A DNA stretch of 34,107 nucleotides from a virus. The translations under genes were made by a program, and so were the position numbers. A model generated the notes under the pieces. The model did no database searches. It saw only the letters and a program-made list of their open reading frames with translations, and was not told where the DNA came from. How positions within the stretch are numbered: position 1 is the first letter of the stretch; each line of letters opens with the position of its first letter. Positions 1 to 7,440 of the stretch are shown here, piece by piece. The DNA is taken from positions 1-34,107 of IMG/VR virus record IMGVR_UViG_3300024344_000064. The stretch is one strand, 5' to 3'.

Positions 1-137
1 AGGATTTAGTTATAATAACATCAATAAGAACATTAAGGTCGCTGTCATTAGCACCTTTGAAAAGTTTTGCCTTTTCTTGCATATTAAATGGCTTACTATA
101 AATAGCTTTGTCGCCTGTTAGTCCCCATTCAGGAACT
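1..137. repeat. Terminal redundancy, left copy (circle closure)
   Basis: Positions 12-137 are identical to 33982-34107, and the alignment continues to position 1 with substitutions at 1, 2 and 11. An overlap of this kind at contig ends is the usual sign of a circular or circularly permuted molecule. Removing one copy leaves 33,970 bp. The repeat lies inside a single gene, so it looks like assembly overlap rather than a functional long terminal repeat. Confidence 0.95.
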
Positions 138-208
138 TCTATAATTTTGGTTTCAAGAGATTCAAAGTGTCCTTTAACTCCCTCAAAAAAGTCTATTTTT
201 TCAGCCAT
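1..208 (-). CDS. Tail assembly chaperone, N-terminal part (continues at 34107 across the circle join)
   Basis: This is the 5' part of a 116-residue protein. Its ATG is at 208-206, six bases after the stop of the tail tube gene. The visible start reads MAEKIDFFEGVKGHFESLET and continues IIEVPEWG, then IYSKPFNMQEKAKLF, which joins in frame to the ORF at the far end of the window. The size, acidic soluble character and position between tail tube and tape measure fit the lambda gpG-type tail assembly chaperones, which bind the tape measure protein during tail assembly. The window edge cuts the gene; joined through the circle it is 351 nt including the stop. No strong Shine-Dalgarno is visible, so coupling to the tail tube gene is likely. 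Confidence 0.85.
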   Translation of the reverse strand, partial: MAEKIDFFEGVKGHFESLETKIIEVPEWGLTGDKAIYSKPFNMQEKAKLFKGANDSDLNVLIDVIITKS

Positions 209-214
209 TCAATT

Positions 215-604
215 TTATACTGTTGATCTAGTCAATACTCCTGTGCCTTGTGCTGTGAAAGTTGATTTAATTGTATCATCTAAAGTTACTGAATGAGATT
301 CTCCTGTAACTATAGCACTTCCACTCCAATAGTAATCGCCTGAATCTGCACCCTCTGGGTAAAGATTTAATACAACTGTACTACCAACTGTTAATGCTTG
401 TTGTCCATTTGAATCTGTTTCATCAAAATGTGTTTCAACATTTGCACTCCAACTTGTTCTACCAGCTAAATATTGTCTAGCTGTTGATCCAAGATTTGAG
501 TTCTCAATTACATCTCCTGTAGTGTCAAGTGAAAATCCTGAAACACTACCGACAGCATTTGAACTAAGTTTAACTGTACCAGCTTGTCCTGTATGGTTAG
601 CCAT
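215..604 (-). CDS. Major tail tube protein
   Basis: This 129-residue protein is rich in Ser, Thr, Gly and beta-prone segments. It opens MANHTGQAGTVKLSSNAVG and contains RTSWSANVETHFDET, a pattern I associate with the small TP901/lambda-V-like tail tube proteins that polymerise around the tape measure. The placement fits: it follows the connector and tail completion genes and directly precedes the tail chaperone and tape measure. No signal peptide or membrane segment is present. The size is typical for a single-domain tube protein without an Ig-like extension. The family assignment rests on composition and gene order; the alternative would be another tail structural protein. Confidence 0.8.
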   Translation of the reverse strand: MANHTGQAGTVKLSSNAVGSVSGFSLDTTGDVIENSNLGSTARQYLAGRTSWSANVETHFDETDSNGQQALTVGSTVVLNLYPEGADSGDYYWSGSAIVTGESHSVTLDDTIKSTFTAQGTGVLTRSTV

Positions 605-607
605 ATC

Positions 608-769
608 TTACTCCTCTGTTTTTGGTTTAGGTTTAGTTTCTGGTTTCGGTTGAGGTTTTGCACCTTTCACTTTCCACCCATTCTTAACAAGATTTTCAAC
701 TTCATAAGAAAAAACTTCTCTTTCAGTTCCATTATTTGGTGATACTAAAATAACTCTGTTTGTTCCCAT
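608..769 (-). CDS. Small basic hypothetical protein with a Lys-Pro tail
   Basis: This 53-codon ORF fills most of the gap between the tail tube gene and the tail terminator gene. It starts MGTNRVILVSPNNGTEREVF and ends in a Pro/Lys repeat (PKPETKPKPK). The body has the layout of a small beta domain with a GW motif (NGWKVKG), followed by a disordered basic tail. The 59-residue protein at 2204-2383 has the same layout (RGWNLVEDKPKKK), so the two may play similar accessory roles in head or tail completion. No function can be assigned. Its TAA lies four bases upstream of the tail tube ATG. Confidence 0.65.
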   Translation of the reverse strand: MGTNRVILVSPNNGTEREVFSYEVENLVKNGWKVKGAKPQPKPETKPKPKTEE

Positions 770-790
770 AATTTACTTTCTTGTTTCATC

Positions 791-820
791 TTAACTAACC
801 TTTTTTTTAAAGTTAGTCAA
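791..820. other. Imperfect inverted repeat in an intergenic gap
   Basis: Arms 791-799 (TTAACTAAC) and 812-820 (GTTAGTCAA) pair over nine positions with one G-T, around a 12-base T-rich loop. It lies between the tail terminator gene (ends 836) and the small gene starting at 769. On the minus strand it has no following U tract, so it is not a classical terminator. It could be a processing or regulatory hairpin. Confidence 0.3.
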
Positions 821-835
821 AATATATTTTATCAA

Positions 836-1279
836 TTATGCTGTGCCTCTAACAAATTGATATAAAACTCGTACTACAACTCTAACTCCACCATAAGGAA
901 AAATTTCACCTTCATCTGTGTTAACCTCAATAATCTCAGTATTTAAAGCATTTCCGTTTCTAGTTATATCATTATCAAGTGTTTCTTCCACTACTTCAAT
1001 TAATTGGTTTCTTAATGTGTCAATATTGCTTGTTGTTCCTTTAACAAAACCAACAATTACAAAATCTATTGTACCTTGTCTTTTTCCTGTTCCAACCGCA
1101 CCCATAGTGCTAGGCTCTCTAGTTTCATCACCACTTTGCACATAACAGGCTGGAAATTGAGCATTTGATAATTCTTCAGGATCAAATGGCTCTCTAGTTA
1201 TCTTTTTTAATTCAATAGGACTAGAAACAGCATCTAGTTTTGTAATTATATCACCAGCAATATCTTCTCTTTCACTCAT
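836..1279 (-). CDS. Probable tail terminator / tail completion protein
   Basis: This soluble 147-residue protein begins MSEREDIAGDIITKLDAV and carries an alpha/beta pattern with FPACYVQSGDE, GTIDFVIVGFVKG and a C-terminal GVRVVVRVLYQF. This layout is typical of lambda gpU-like terminator proteins, which cap the growing tail: an N-terminal helix, strands built around a 'D-ILGYVKG'-like segment, and a final strand. It overlaps the upstream gene by 4 bp (ATGA) and follows the neck genes, the usual place for a terminator. Sequence identity to gpU is not evident by eye, so the call depends on pattern and synteny. Confidence 0.6.
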   Translation of the reverse strand: MSEREDIAGDIITKLDAVSSPIELKKITREPFDPEELSNAQFPACYVQSGDETREPSTMGAVGTGKRQGTIDFVIVGFVKGTTSNIDTLRNQLIEVVEETLDNDITRNGNALNTEIIEVNTDEGEIFPYGGVRVVVRVLYQFVRGTA

Positions 1280-1728
1280 AATCTAATATTCCTTAAAAAC
1301 ATATCTCTTATCTTATCTTCATCCCTTCGTCCAATGGCAAAAAAAGGTCGTCTAGGCATTTGTCCAACACCTTGATCATGAACATAGGCCTTAATTTGCT
1401 CTGATTTTCTTCTAAAAAATAATGTAGATGATGTTCTTCTTACCTTCCATGTTAAAGAATTAAACATATGACCATGAAAAGTTAAGTCAACAAATTTATT
1501 TTTTTTCTTTTTAAATTGTTCTGATCTTTTATATGCTTCAGAATATCCTTCAAAATTTCCACCATCAGGTTTTTGTCCTTTTTGTGTTTTGGTTTGAATT
1601 TGATCTACCGCATATGCAGAAACTTTATTTAATGCTTTAGTAATATCTCTTGGTATTGTTCGTTGTAGTTTCTTTATATAATTAGAAACATTTATTGTAT
1701 TAGCTTTAATCTTAACATCTGCAACCAT
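1276..1728 (-). CDS. Head-tail joining / virion morphogenesis protein (HK97 gp10-like)
   Basis: The 150-residue basic protein starts MVADVKIKANTINVSNYIKKLQ. A long amphipathic helix with ITKALNKVSAYAVDQIQTKT is followed by a Lys-rich middle and GQMPRRPFFAIGRRDEDKIR. The 'R-P-F-F' segment near the C terminus followed by a final helix is characteristic of HK97 gp10-like and phage Mu gpG-like tail completion proteins at the neck. Its place between the connector and the tail terminator agrees. It overlaps both neighbours (ATGA downstream, one base with the upstream stop), which indicates coupled translation. Confidence 0.65.
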   Translation of the reverse strand: MVADVKIKANTINVSNYIKKLQRTIPRDITKALNKVSAYAVDQIQTKTQKGQKPDGGNFEGYSEAYKRSEQFKKKKNKFVDLTFHGHMFNSLTWKVRRTSSTLFFRRKSEQIKAYVHDQGVGQMPRRPFFAIGRRDEDKIRDMFLRNIRL

Positions 1729-2204
1729 TATCTAACAAGTCGTAAAGTATGTATAGCTTCTTTTTCACTATTAGAAACTGATCCGCCACCATCTTCATCA
1801 TATTCAACACCATCTTTTAAAACAGATTGAAATTCTTCATTAAATCTATCTCTATAAAAATCTATTTGCACTTGAAAAGAATCTTTCCCATCTCCTGAAT
1901 TTCCATCTTTCCATTTAGTTAGCTGTGGAAAAATGTACTCTGCTAATGCCCTATATACTACTGATCTTTTCCATTGTGCATCAGTTAGTTTGGTATCTGT
2001 CATTTCAACAGATGTAACTTTTGTAATATCTTTAAATCGTACTGTATGTCTGTATCTTTCCCACCATTCGGCTCTTATTTTTCTTAGTACATCATCTTCT
2101 GCATATTGTAGTTGAGTACCAAAGTCAGTAATGCCATAACCTAATATATCAGGTTGTATGCCTTGAACATCACTATTTGCTACTCCGAATTGTGATGTAG
2201 CCAT
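1728..2204 (-). CDS. Probable head-tail connector (adaptor) protein
   Basis: The 158-residue protein starts MATSQFGVANSDVQGIQPDI. It has a helical central region with RKIRAEWWERYRHTV, then AQWKRSVVYRALAEYIFPQLTKW, and an acidic Gly-rich C terminus. Helical proteins of this length immediately downstream of the major capsid gene are usually gp6/gp15-like adaptors that dock on the portal. No motif proves this; the call is by position and secondary-structure pattern. Its ATG overlaps the upstream small gene's stop by one base (TAATG). Confidence 0.5.
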   Translation of the reverse strand: MATSQFGVANSDVQGIQPDILGYGITDFGTQLQYAEDDVLRKIRAEWWERYRHTVRFKDITKVTSVEMTDTKLTDAQWKRSVVYRALAEYIFPQLTKWKDGNSGDGKDSFQVQIDFYRDRFNEEFQSVLKDGVEYDEDGGGSVSNSEKEAIHTLRLVR

Positions 2205-2383
2205 TATTTTTTACCTTTTTTCTTTTTAGGTTTATCTTCTACTAAATTCCAACCTCTAAATTTCCAAACTTTTTGATTTTTTTCCCAATCAACTTTTTTT
2301 CTTTTGATAATTCTTTTACCATTAGTTAATTCAATTTTATCGTCCATAATTTTACTCATTGTTACTTTGTTATCTATTACCAT
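2204..2383 (-). CDS. Small basic hypothetical protein between capsid and connector genes
   Basis: This 59-codon ORF reads MVIDNKVTMSKIMDDKIELT and ends in a Lys-rich tail (DKPKKKKGKK). An AGAGG Shine-Dalgarno lies just upstream of its ATG, and its TAA overlaps the connector ATG as TAATG, so it is very likely translated. It starts 17 bases below the strong hairpin that follows the capsid gene. The short strand-rich body, GW motif and basic tail resemble the 53-residue protein at 608-769. No function can be assigned; a minor head or neck component is possible. Confidence 0.65.
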   Translation of the reverse strand: MVIDNKVTMSKIMDDKIELTNGKRIIKRKKVDWEKNQKVWKFRGWNLVEDKPKKKKGKK

Positions 2384-2399
2384 AAAATCCTCTTTTGTA

Positions 2400-2420
2400 A
2401 GAGGGGGATTAACCCCCTCT
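2400..2420 (-). terminator. GC-rich hairpin directly after the major capsid gene
   Basis: Arms 2400-2407 (AGAGGGGG) and 2413-2420 (CCCCCTCT) form a perfect 8-bp stem with a 5-base loop. It lies 14 bases past the capsid stop codon. In this A/T-rich genome it is one of the few GC-rich stems. No U tract follows it on the minus strand, so it could be a partial terminator, a 3' end stabiliser or a processing site that raises capsid message relative to downstream genes. Confidence 0.7.
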
Positions 2421-2434
2421 AGTTAATTAATTGT

Positions 2435-3286
2435 TTACAGTAATGATGAATCCATCATTAACTCAACACCATAAGTATCGTTTAATTCAGCAACTCCATA
2501 AACTGCTGTAGCAACAATCTCATCTGCTCTTAGAGAAGCATCTCTTTGAGTTTCAAGTTTTAAGTCTTGCATCATTGCTAGTCCTAAAGCATCTTTGTGG
2601 AATATAGCACCTTTATAATCACCAGTTGTACCAGTGTTAGAAATGTTTGCAGATTCATAAACTGGAACACCAGCTACTGTACCTACAAATCCAGATCGCA
2701 TTGCTTCATTACCAATATCTGTAGTTGCACCTGATCCAGCACCAAAAGTATTAGATACTCCTGATTTCATATCATAAGCTATGTATGGATGTACCACACA
2801 AGCTAAATCTGATGATGGTACTGCTAAGTTTCTTAATTCAGCTACTGCTTCAAACATCTTTGCCGCAGAAAAAGAAACATCTGCTCCACCTACGATTTTA
2901 CTAAATGAATCAAATAATGCGATTAAATCTACATCAATTTTTTTAGCGATTGCTTCACCAAATAATCTACCAATATCACTCGCAACATTTCTTGATGCTG
3001 AGTTTCTTGCTAAATCAGTTAGTGTAGTCATGATTCCAATTTCAGAAGCAGTAATTGTTACTGAACTTGGATTGATTGCAGTATTAGATAAATCAGTTGC
3101 CTCATTTACTGCCGCCGCACTTACAGAAGCATAAATAGGTACTTCTACCGATTTTCCGCCACCTGAAATAGTATAATTTTTAACTAATCCTCGCATAAGT
3201 GATTTCTCATTTGCTACGAACATTGCCTCTGCTATGATCTCTGTATATAGTTCCGAGATCGTTGAACTTGTTGTTTCATCAGCCAT
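2435..3286 (-). CDS. Major capsid protein (HK97 fold)
   Basis: The 283-residue protein begins MADETTSSTISELYTEIIAEA. It shows features of the phage capsid family: an N-terminal helix, a GGGKSVEVPIYASVSAAAVNEATDL segment, ITASEIGIMTTLTDLAR, a long 'spine' helix (FSAAKMFEAVAELRNLAV), a VVHPYIAYDMKS strand-helix and the A-domain stretch VPVYESANI. It follows the scaffold gene directly, and no prohead protease gene is visible. A separate scaffold rather than an N-terminal delta domain therefore probably guides assembly. The ATG has a good AAAGGAG signal. A strong hairpin follows the stop, in line with high expression. Confidence 0.85.
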   Translation of the reverse strand: MADETTSSTISELYTEIIAEAMFVANEKSLMRGLVKNYTISGGGKSVEVPIYASVSAAAVNEATDLSNTAINPSSVTITASEIGIMTTLTDLARNSASRNVASDIGRLFGEAIAKKIDVDLIALFDSFSKIVGGADVSFSAAKMFEAVAELRNLAVPSSDLACVVHPYIAYDMKSGVSNTFGAGSGATTDIGNEAMRSGFVGTVAGVPVYESANISNTGTTGDYKGAIFHKDALGLAMMQDLKLETQRDASLRADEIVATAVYGVAELNDTYGVELMMDSSLL

Positions 3287-3305
3287 TGCTAATCTCCTTT
3301 AATAT

Positions 3306-4016
3306 TTAAGTTAAATTTATGACTGTGGGCTTACTATCCCTTTCCTTTTTATATTCAGCATATCGCTTCCTATCTTCAGGTTTTGTCATATCTAAATCCG
3401 CAATATTAAAAGGTTTTGCGTCAACCTTTCCCACATTACTCACACTTCCACTCCCTGAAGGAGTTGCCGCTTGAAAGTGAGGATTCTGTGTCAAAAACTC
3501 TTGAACATATTCATCTACTGATAAAAGTTCACCTTTAGTATTATAACGAGGTTGTTTGTTTTCTGCAAGAACTTCTACTTTGCCTTCGTCATTTAATTTT
3601 ACATTTGATTTTAATAACTGAACAACTTGATCTGGTACATTTGACCTATGCTTACTTGCACTAGACAATAAACTATCATTAATTTTTATTTGTTCTAATT
3701 GTGTTTTTAAATTTGCTATTTCAGAATTAGATTTATCAGCTTGTGTTTTCATTATTTCATCAAACTCGCCTCGCTGTTTCTTAATCTCTAGTTCTTTTTC
3801 TTGTTTTTCTTGCAAGGATAATTTTGCCGCATTCAAATCTTCTGTTCCTAACTCTTTGTAAATTTTTCTTCGTTCCCTTGCTAGTCGTTCTTTAACAATA
3901 TCGTCAACCTGTGCTTTGTTAAAAGAATCTTCTTTATTTTCTTCTACTTTTACTTCTTCCTGTTGGATTTCAGTTGTTGCAGTTTCAACTGTATCCGTTT
4001 TTTGCTCGTCAGCCAT
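3306..4016 (-). CDS. Capsid scaffolding protein
   Basis: The 236-residue, highly charged protein has an acidic Glu-rich N terminus, a helical coiled-coil middle (residues about 35-130, with KQEKELEIKKQRGEFDEIM) and a short basic and hydrophobic C-terminal segment. This is the typical build of a scaffold: a long helical body and a C-terminal capsid-binding end. It sits immediately upstream of the major capsid gene with a strong AAAAAGGAG start signal. No serine protease motif is seen, so it is not a protease-scaffold fusion. Scaffolds act transiently inside the prohead and are lost from mature particles. Confidence 0.8.
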   Translation of the reverse strand: MADEQKTDTVETATTEIQQEEVKVEENKEDSFNKAQVDDIVKERLARERRKIYKELGTEDLNAAKLSLQEKQEKELEIKKQRGEFDEIMKTQADKSNSEIANLKTQLEQIKINDSLLSSASKHRSNVPDQVVQLLKSNVKLNDEGKVEVLAENKQPRYNTKGELLSVDEYVQEFLTQNPHFQAATPSGSGSVSNVGKVDAKPFNIADLDMTKPEDRKRYAEYKKERDSKPTVINLT

Positions 4017-4028
4017 AATTACTCCTTT

Positions 4029-4226
4029 TTAAATATCAATATCTTTACTAATATCTTGATATTGTTTTATTTCTTTTTCAGTTATTTGTCTATTATCTTG
4101 TAAAACAATCTCTAAAAAATCTGCTAGACTCTCTTGTTCTTCAATAGATAAATTTCTTGTTGCTATTGGAAAATCATTATATTTTTTAATGTATTCACCA
4201 GATAATGCTATTAATCTATCAATCAT
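4029..4226 (-). CDS. Hypothetical 65-residue acidic helical protein
   Basis: The protein reads MIDRLIALSGEYIKKYNDFP and continues with mainly helical, charged sequence ending in ISKDIDI. It overlaps the MuF-metallopeptidase gene by 4 bp (ATGA) and precedes the scaffold gene. No known motif is visible. Its tight coupling to the MuF fusion invites the idea of a partner, chaperone or immunity protein, but a simple minor head component is just as likely. No signal peptide or membrane helix is present. Confidence 0.6.
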   Translation of the reverse strand: MIDRLIALSGEYIKKYNDFPIATRNLSIEEQESLADFLEIVLQDNRQITEKEIKQYQDISKDIDI

Positions 4227-6013
4227 AATTTATCAAACTCCTTTATAAAATTATTAAATGAATTGGTTGTATTTTTTGCATAATACTCCATTAATTTTTT
4301 TTCAATATTTCTTACATTCATATTCATTACAGGTGTAACTGTATTTAGGTCATAAGTCATTTGGGTATAATTTGCAAAAGCCTCTAAAGATTGCCTATGA
4401 GTAAAAGTTCTTACTCCATCCTTTATAATATTAGGTGATTGATTATAATAGTATTTACCATGACCAGCACCAATAGTTTCTTTAGTAATTGAGCCAATAT
4501 AATCATTAAAGGCTGTTGTAAATTGACTATCGTATTGTCCACCATAACTATCAAATATTTTGTGTTTTAATTTTAACTTAAATTTATAAATTTGCTCTTG
4601 ACCATATGATCTTTTATTAAATTTTAAATAATCTTTAATTTCGTCATCAGATAAAATTACTTTTTCTTTTAGGTTTAAATTTTTAAAAAATTTTTCTCTT
4701 TCAACCCTTTTTGTAACAAGATCAGGTGCATCCATTTGAACTCTTTTATTTTCAAGAAAAAAAGCATCTTTTCTTTTCTTTAAATCTTTTGTAAGAATTT
4801 TTGTATCATCTATTAAAGATTGAATTTGTAAATGTGATATACTTTGAAAATTTGTATCTATAATTTTTTGTTTAGTATTTTTACCATATTTTTTTAATAA
4901 ACTTTTATCTTTTAAATAAATAGCACCTAATTGCCTATCTATTCTATGCCCATATTCGTGAATAAAAGTTCTTAATTGTTCAATATTATCTGCATGATTA
5001 CTACCCATATTTAATAAATCTTCACTTGATCTATAAAAACCACCACCTTCTCTTTTAAATTTTTTTAATGCTGGTATTGTTGATATAACCTTTGTAATAG
5101 GATTGACTTTATTTCCAAAAGCTTCTTTTAATAAATTTTTTTCACTATCTGCAACATCACCAAAAATATTTTTAATTGGTTTTTCTTCTTTTTTCTTTTC
5201 TTCTTTTTCTAACCAATCTGGATCAACAGGATTCCAAGTATGTCGGCAACGATAACCACCTCTAACAACAAATGGATCGCCACTTGATTTGCCTGTCCAA
5301 CTACCTGACCAAATACTTCTAATTTCTTCTTCAGAATATACTTGTCCTATATGTCTTTGACAAAAATCTCTTGTTGTTGTTATAGATGTTCCAGCATATC
5401 TAAAATGTGTTAGTCCAGCAGAACTAGATTTAGCCTTAACAAATTGAGCATCAAATTGCATAATAGAATCATGTGCTAATTGTCCAGCATGACTTGACAT
5501 TGGTCGTCCAGCCGCATCTACTCCGCCTGTTAATTTGCCTGATATATCTCTTACCATATCATCAAAAGACCTACCGCCAATAACATTCTGATAAACATTA
5601 GTATTAATTTCAGTTAAATAAGTATTAGCTACTTCTTCAAAACCCTGAAATGTTTGTGTTTTTAATGCACTAATTGTATCTAAATCTACCTTTGTTAAGT
5701 TCTTAAATTTATCTGGTATGTCTAATTTACCAAACTCTTTCATAAACTCACCTACTAATTGATCGTATTCCCTAATAAGAGTGTCAGATTCGGCTAGGAA
5801 AGTGTTTTGAAATTGTTTTTTAAAGTCGTTTCGTAGTTGGATAGTGATTGCTGTTTTTTGTCGTAATAGTTCAGGGCTAAATGGTTGTGTAGATAAAAGT
5901 TTTTTATGCTCTGCAATATCTGATATTATTTGTGCTTCTAAATCTTCTAATGTTTTCTTAATCTGAGTTTCATGATTAAGAGTTAGTTTGTCTAATATAG
6001 ATTGTCTTGACAT
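4223..6013 (-). CDS. MuF-type minor head protein fused to a zinc-metallopeptidase-like domain
   Basis: This 596-residue protein has two parts. Residues about 1-270 look like the Mu gpF/SPP1 gp7 minor head family: a long helical N terminus, GGRSFDDMVRDISGKL, then the Cys/His pattern C218-x2-H221 and C256-x-H258 with CRHTWNPVDPDW. A Lys/Glu linker (268-280) leads to a C-terminal region with HEYGH at 352-356, a textbook HExxH zinc-binding motif. A candidate third ligand lies much later in EAFAN at 544-548. MuF proteins sit near the portal and may be injected with DNA, and C-terminal effector domains on them are known in other phages. The domain could cleave a host or capsid target. The substrate is unknown and activity is inferred. 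Confidence 0.8.
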   Translation of the reverse strand: MSRQSILDKLTLNHETQIKKTLEDLEAQIISDIAEHKKLLSTQPFSPELLRQKTAITIQLRNDFKKQFQNTFLAESDTLIREYDQLVGEFMKEFGKLDIPDKFKNLTKVDLDTISALKTQTFQGFEEVANTYLTEINTNVYQNVIGGRSFDDMVRDISGKLTGGVDAAGRPMSSHAGQLAHDSIMQFDAQFVKAKSSSAGLTHFRYAGTSITTTRDFCQRHIGQVYSEEEIRSIWSGSWTGKSSGDPFVVRGGYRCRHTWNPVDPDWLEKEEKKKEEKPIKNIFGDVADSEKNLLKEAFGNKVNPITKVISTIPALKKFKREGGGFYRSSEDLLNMGSNHADNIEQLRTFIHEYGHRIDRQLGAIYLKDKSLLKKYGKNTKQKIIDTNFQSISHLQIQSLIDDTKILTKDLKKRKDAFFLENKRVQMDAPDLVTKRVEREKFFKNLNLKEKVILSDDEIKDYLKFNKRSYGQEQIYKFKLKLKHKIFDSYGGQYDSQFTTAFNDYIGSITKETIGAGHGKYYYNQSPNIIKDGVRTFTHRQSLEAFANYTQMTYDLNTVTPVMNMNVRNIEKKLMEYYAKNTTNSFNNFIKEFDKL

Positions 6014-6018
6014 TCATT

Positions 6019-7440
6019 TTATTCTTCGGCTGTTTCAACACCTTCAATAGCTGGTGTAGAGAATTGTCCTATAGCCACAGTAGAATTATCAATTTCATCA
6101 TTAATGGCACTAATAGTTTCATCTTCTTCTACAACTGACCTTGCAATTTGTTTATCAACCTCTTTCATAAATGTTTCTGATTTAATTCCACTTGCTTTTG
6201 CTGTTTGTAAGAATTGTAAGTCAGCCGCATAATCTCTTAAATCAAAAGTATCTGGGTAATCAATTTCACCATCAAATACTTTATTTTGCCACTTAGCAAA
6301 TAAAGACCATATTCTTTCTTCTGCATTTTCTAATAAATCAGCTTTTTCAGATAGCCTAGCATTTAATAATTGGAACTCTGTTTGTAAAGCTATGCCACTA
6401 TTAACTGTTTTTTCTGTTCCTCTTACACTTCCCATATGTGTTATTCTGTTAATAGCATCTACTTTCATACTAATTGTTTTCATTATGCTTTCTAATGATT
6501 GAGAAGAAGGTTGAATAATATAAGGCTTTAAGTTTGCATCCATATCTTCAGGCATTTCAATAATGCTACCAGCACCAGCACTCGCTTGAACATTAGGTGT
6601 TTTAACTAAATTAGGATGGTTAGATAATCTTATTAATTGCTCAATTTCAGAATAATCATTGTAAATAGACTGTTGTAATTCTGCAACATCTGACAAATCA
6701 GATATACCAATAGCTTTTCTTTGTGATTTTTGATTGTATAAAATAACTGCTGGTATTTCTCCTAAAGCATTTGGTTGTTCATCTAATAATTTTGGTTTAG
6801 CTGTACTGTGGTCGGTCATGTAATCGTCAACATGATAAGTACAAATATCTTCAGGACTCCAAACTTTTAATATGGCTCTCTCAGGATTAATGTCCTCTAT
6901 AATAATTAATGATGTTAAATAATATTTGCCATTAGCTAATCTTTCATATCTCCAATTAGTTACATTCTCTGGTGAATAGATAGACATATAAGGTCGTATG
7001 TCTTGTTGTAATTCTTCGGCTCTTGTTTTGGTAATAATGTTTGGCTTATCTATAATTCCCCAACAATGACCATAAATAGAAGCCTGAGTTTGCATTTCTT
7101 TAATTACATTTGCAAAAGACCTACCATCTAAATCACTATCTTTGAGAAATGACTCTAATTGTGGATCGCCACTCATAGAGCCATAATCTCTCGTAGGAGG
7201 AACACGAAATAAAAAACTTGAATAAATTTGTACTACATTTCGGCAATGATTATCTAAAGGTGTAAAGTCTAATCTTTTTAAATATTCTTCATCTGTTTCT
7301 AGTATGTATCTGTTTAAAAAATTACCAAGAGAAAAATCATCTCCACCAAGATAAGAACGATAATGGAAATTCCAATTATGCAAACTATCCTTATAGTCCT
7401 GATGTTTTGATATTAAATATTCCCTGTTGTAATCTGCCAT
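6019..7440 (-). CDS. Portal protein
   Basis: This protein forms the dodecameric ring through which DNA is packaged and ejected. With the ATG at 7440 it has 473 residues. That start is preferred over an in-frame GTG at 7449 because AGGTGGAG lies just upstream and the ATG overlaps the terminase stop as TAATG. Portal-like features include the N-terminal LISKHQDYKDSLHNWNFHY helix, YILETDEEYLKRLDFTPL, the central DLSDVAELQQSIYNDYSEIEQ helix and a long C-terminal helical stem. Its position between TerL and the MuF gene is canonical. The C terminus is acidic. The portal subfamily cannot be fixed by eye. Confidence 0.88.
   Translation of the reverse strand: MADYNREYLISKHQDYKDSLHNWNFHYRSYLGGDDFSLGNFLNRYILETDEEYLKRLDFTPLDNHCRNVVQIYSSFLFRVPPTRDYGSMSGDPQLESFLKDSDLDGRSFANVIKEMQTQASIYGHCWGIIDKPNIITKTRAEELQQDIRPYMSIYSPENVTNWRYERLANGKYYLTSLIIIEDINPERAILKVWSPEDICTYHVDDYMTDHSTAKPKLLDEQPNALGEIPAVILYNQKSQRKAIGISDLSDVAELQQSIYNDYSEIEQLIRLSNHPNLVKTPNVQASAGAGSIIEMPEDMDANLKPYIIQPSSQSLESIMKTISMKVDAINRITHMGSVRGTEKTVNSGIALQTEFQLLNARLSEKADLLENAEERIWSLFAKWQNKVFDGEIDYPDTFDLRDYAADLQFLQTAKASGIKSETFMKEVDKQIARSVVEEDETISAINDEIDNSTVAIGQFSTPAIEGVETAEE

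Noticed and set aside
1-137. Functional direct terminal repeat of the virion DNA
   Set aside because: The repeat lies within a coding frame and ends at the contig edges, as expected for an assembly overlap; differing bases at its edge also fit this.
791-820. Rho-independent terminator after the tail terminator gene
   Set aside because: The stem is weak and A/T-only, the loop is large, and no U tract follows on the transcribed strand; listed only as an inverted repeat.
2781-3134. 117-codon plus-strand ORF opposite the capsid gene
   Set aside because: It lies wholly inside the capsid coding region and has no ribosome site or recognisable protein features.
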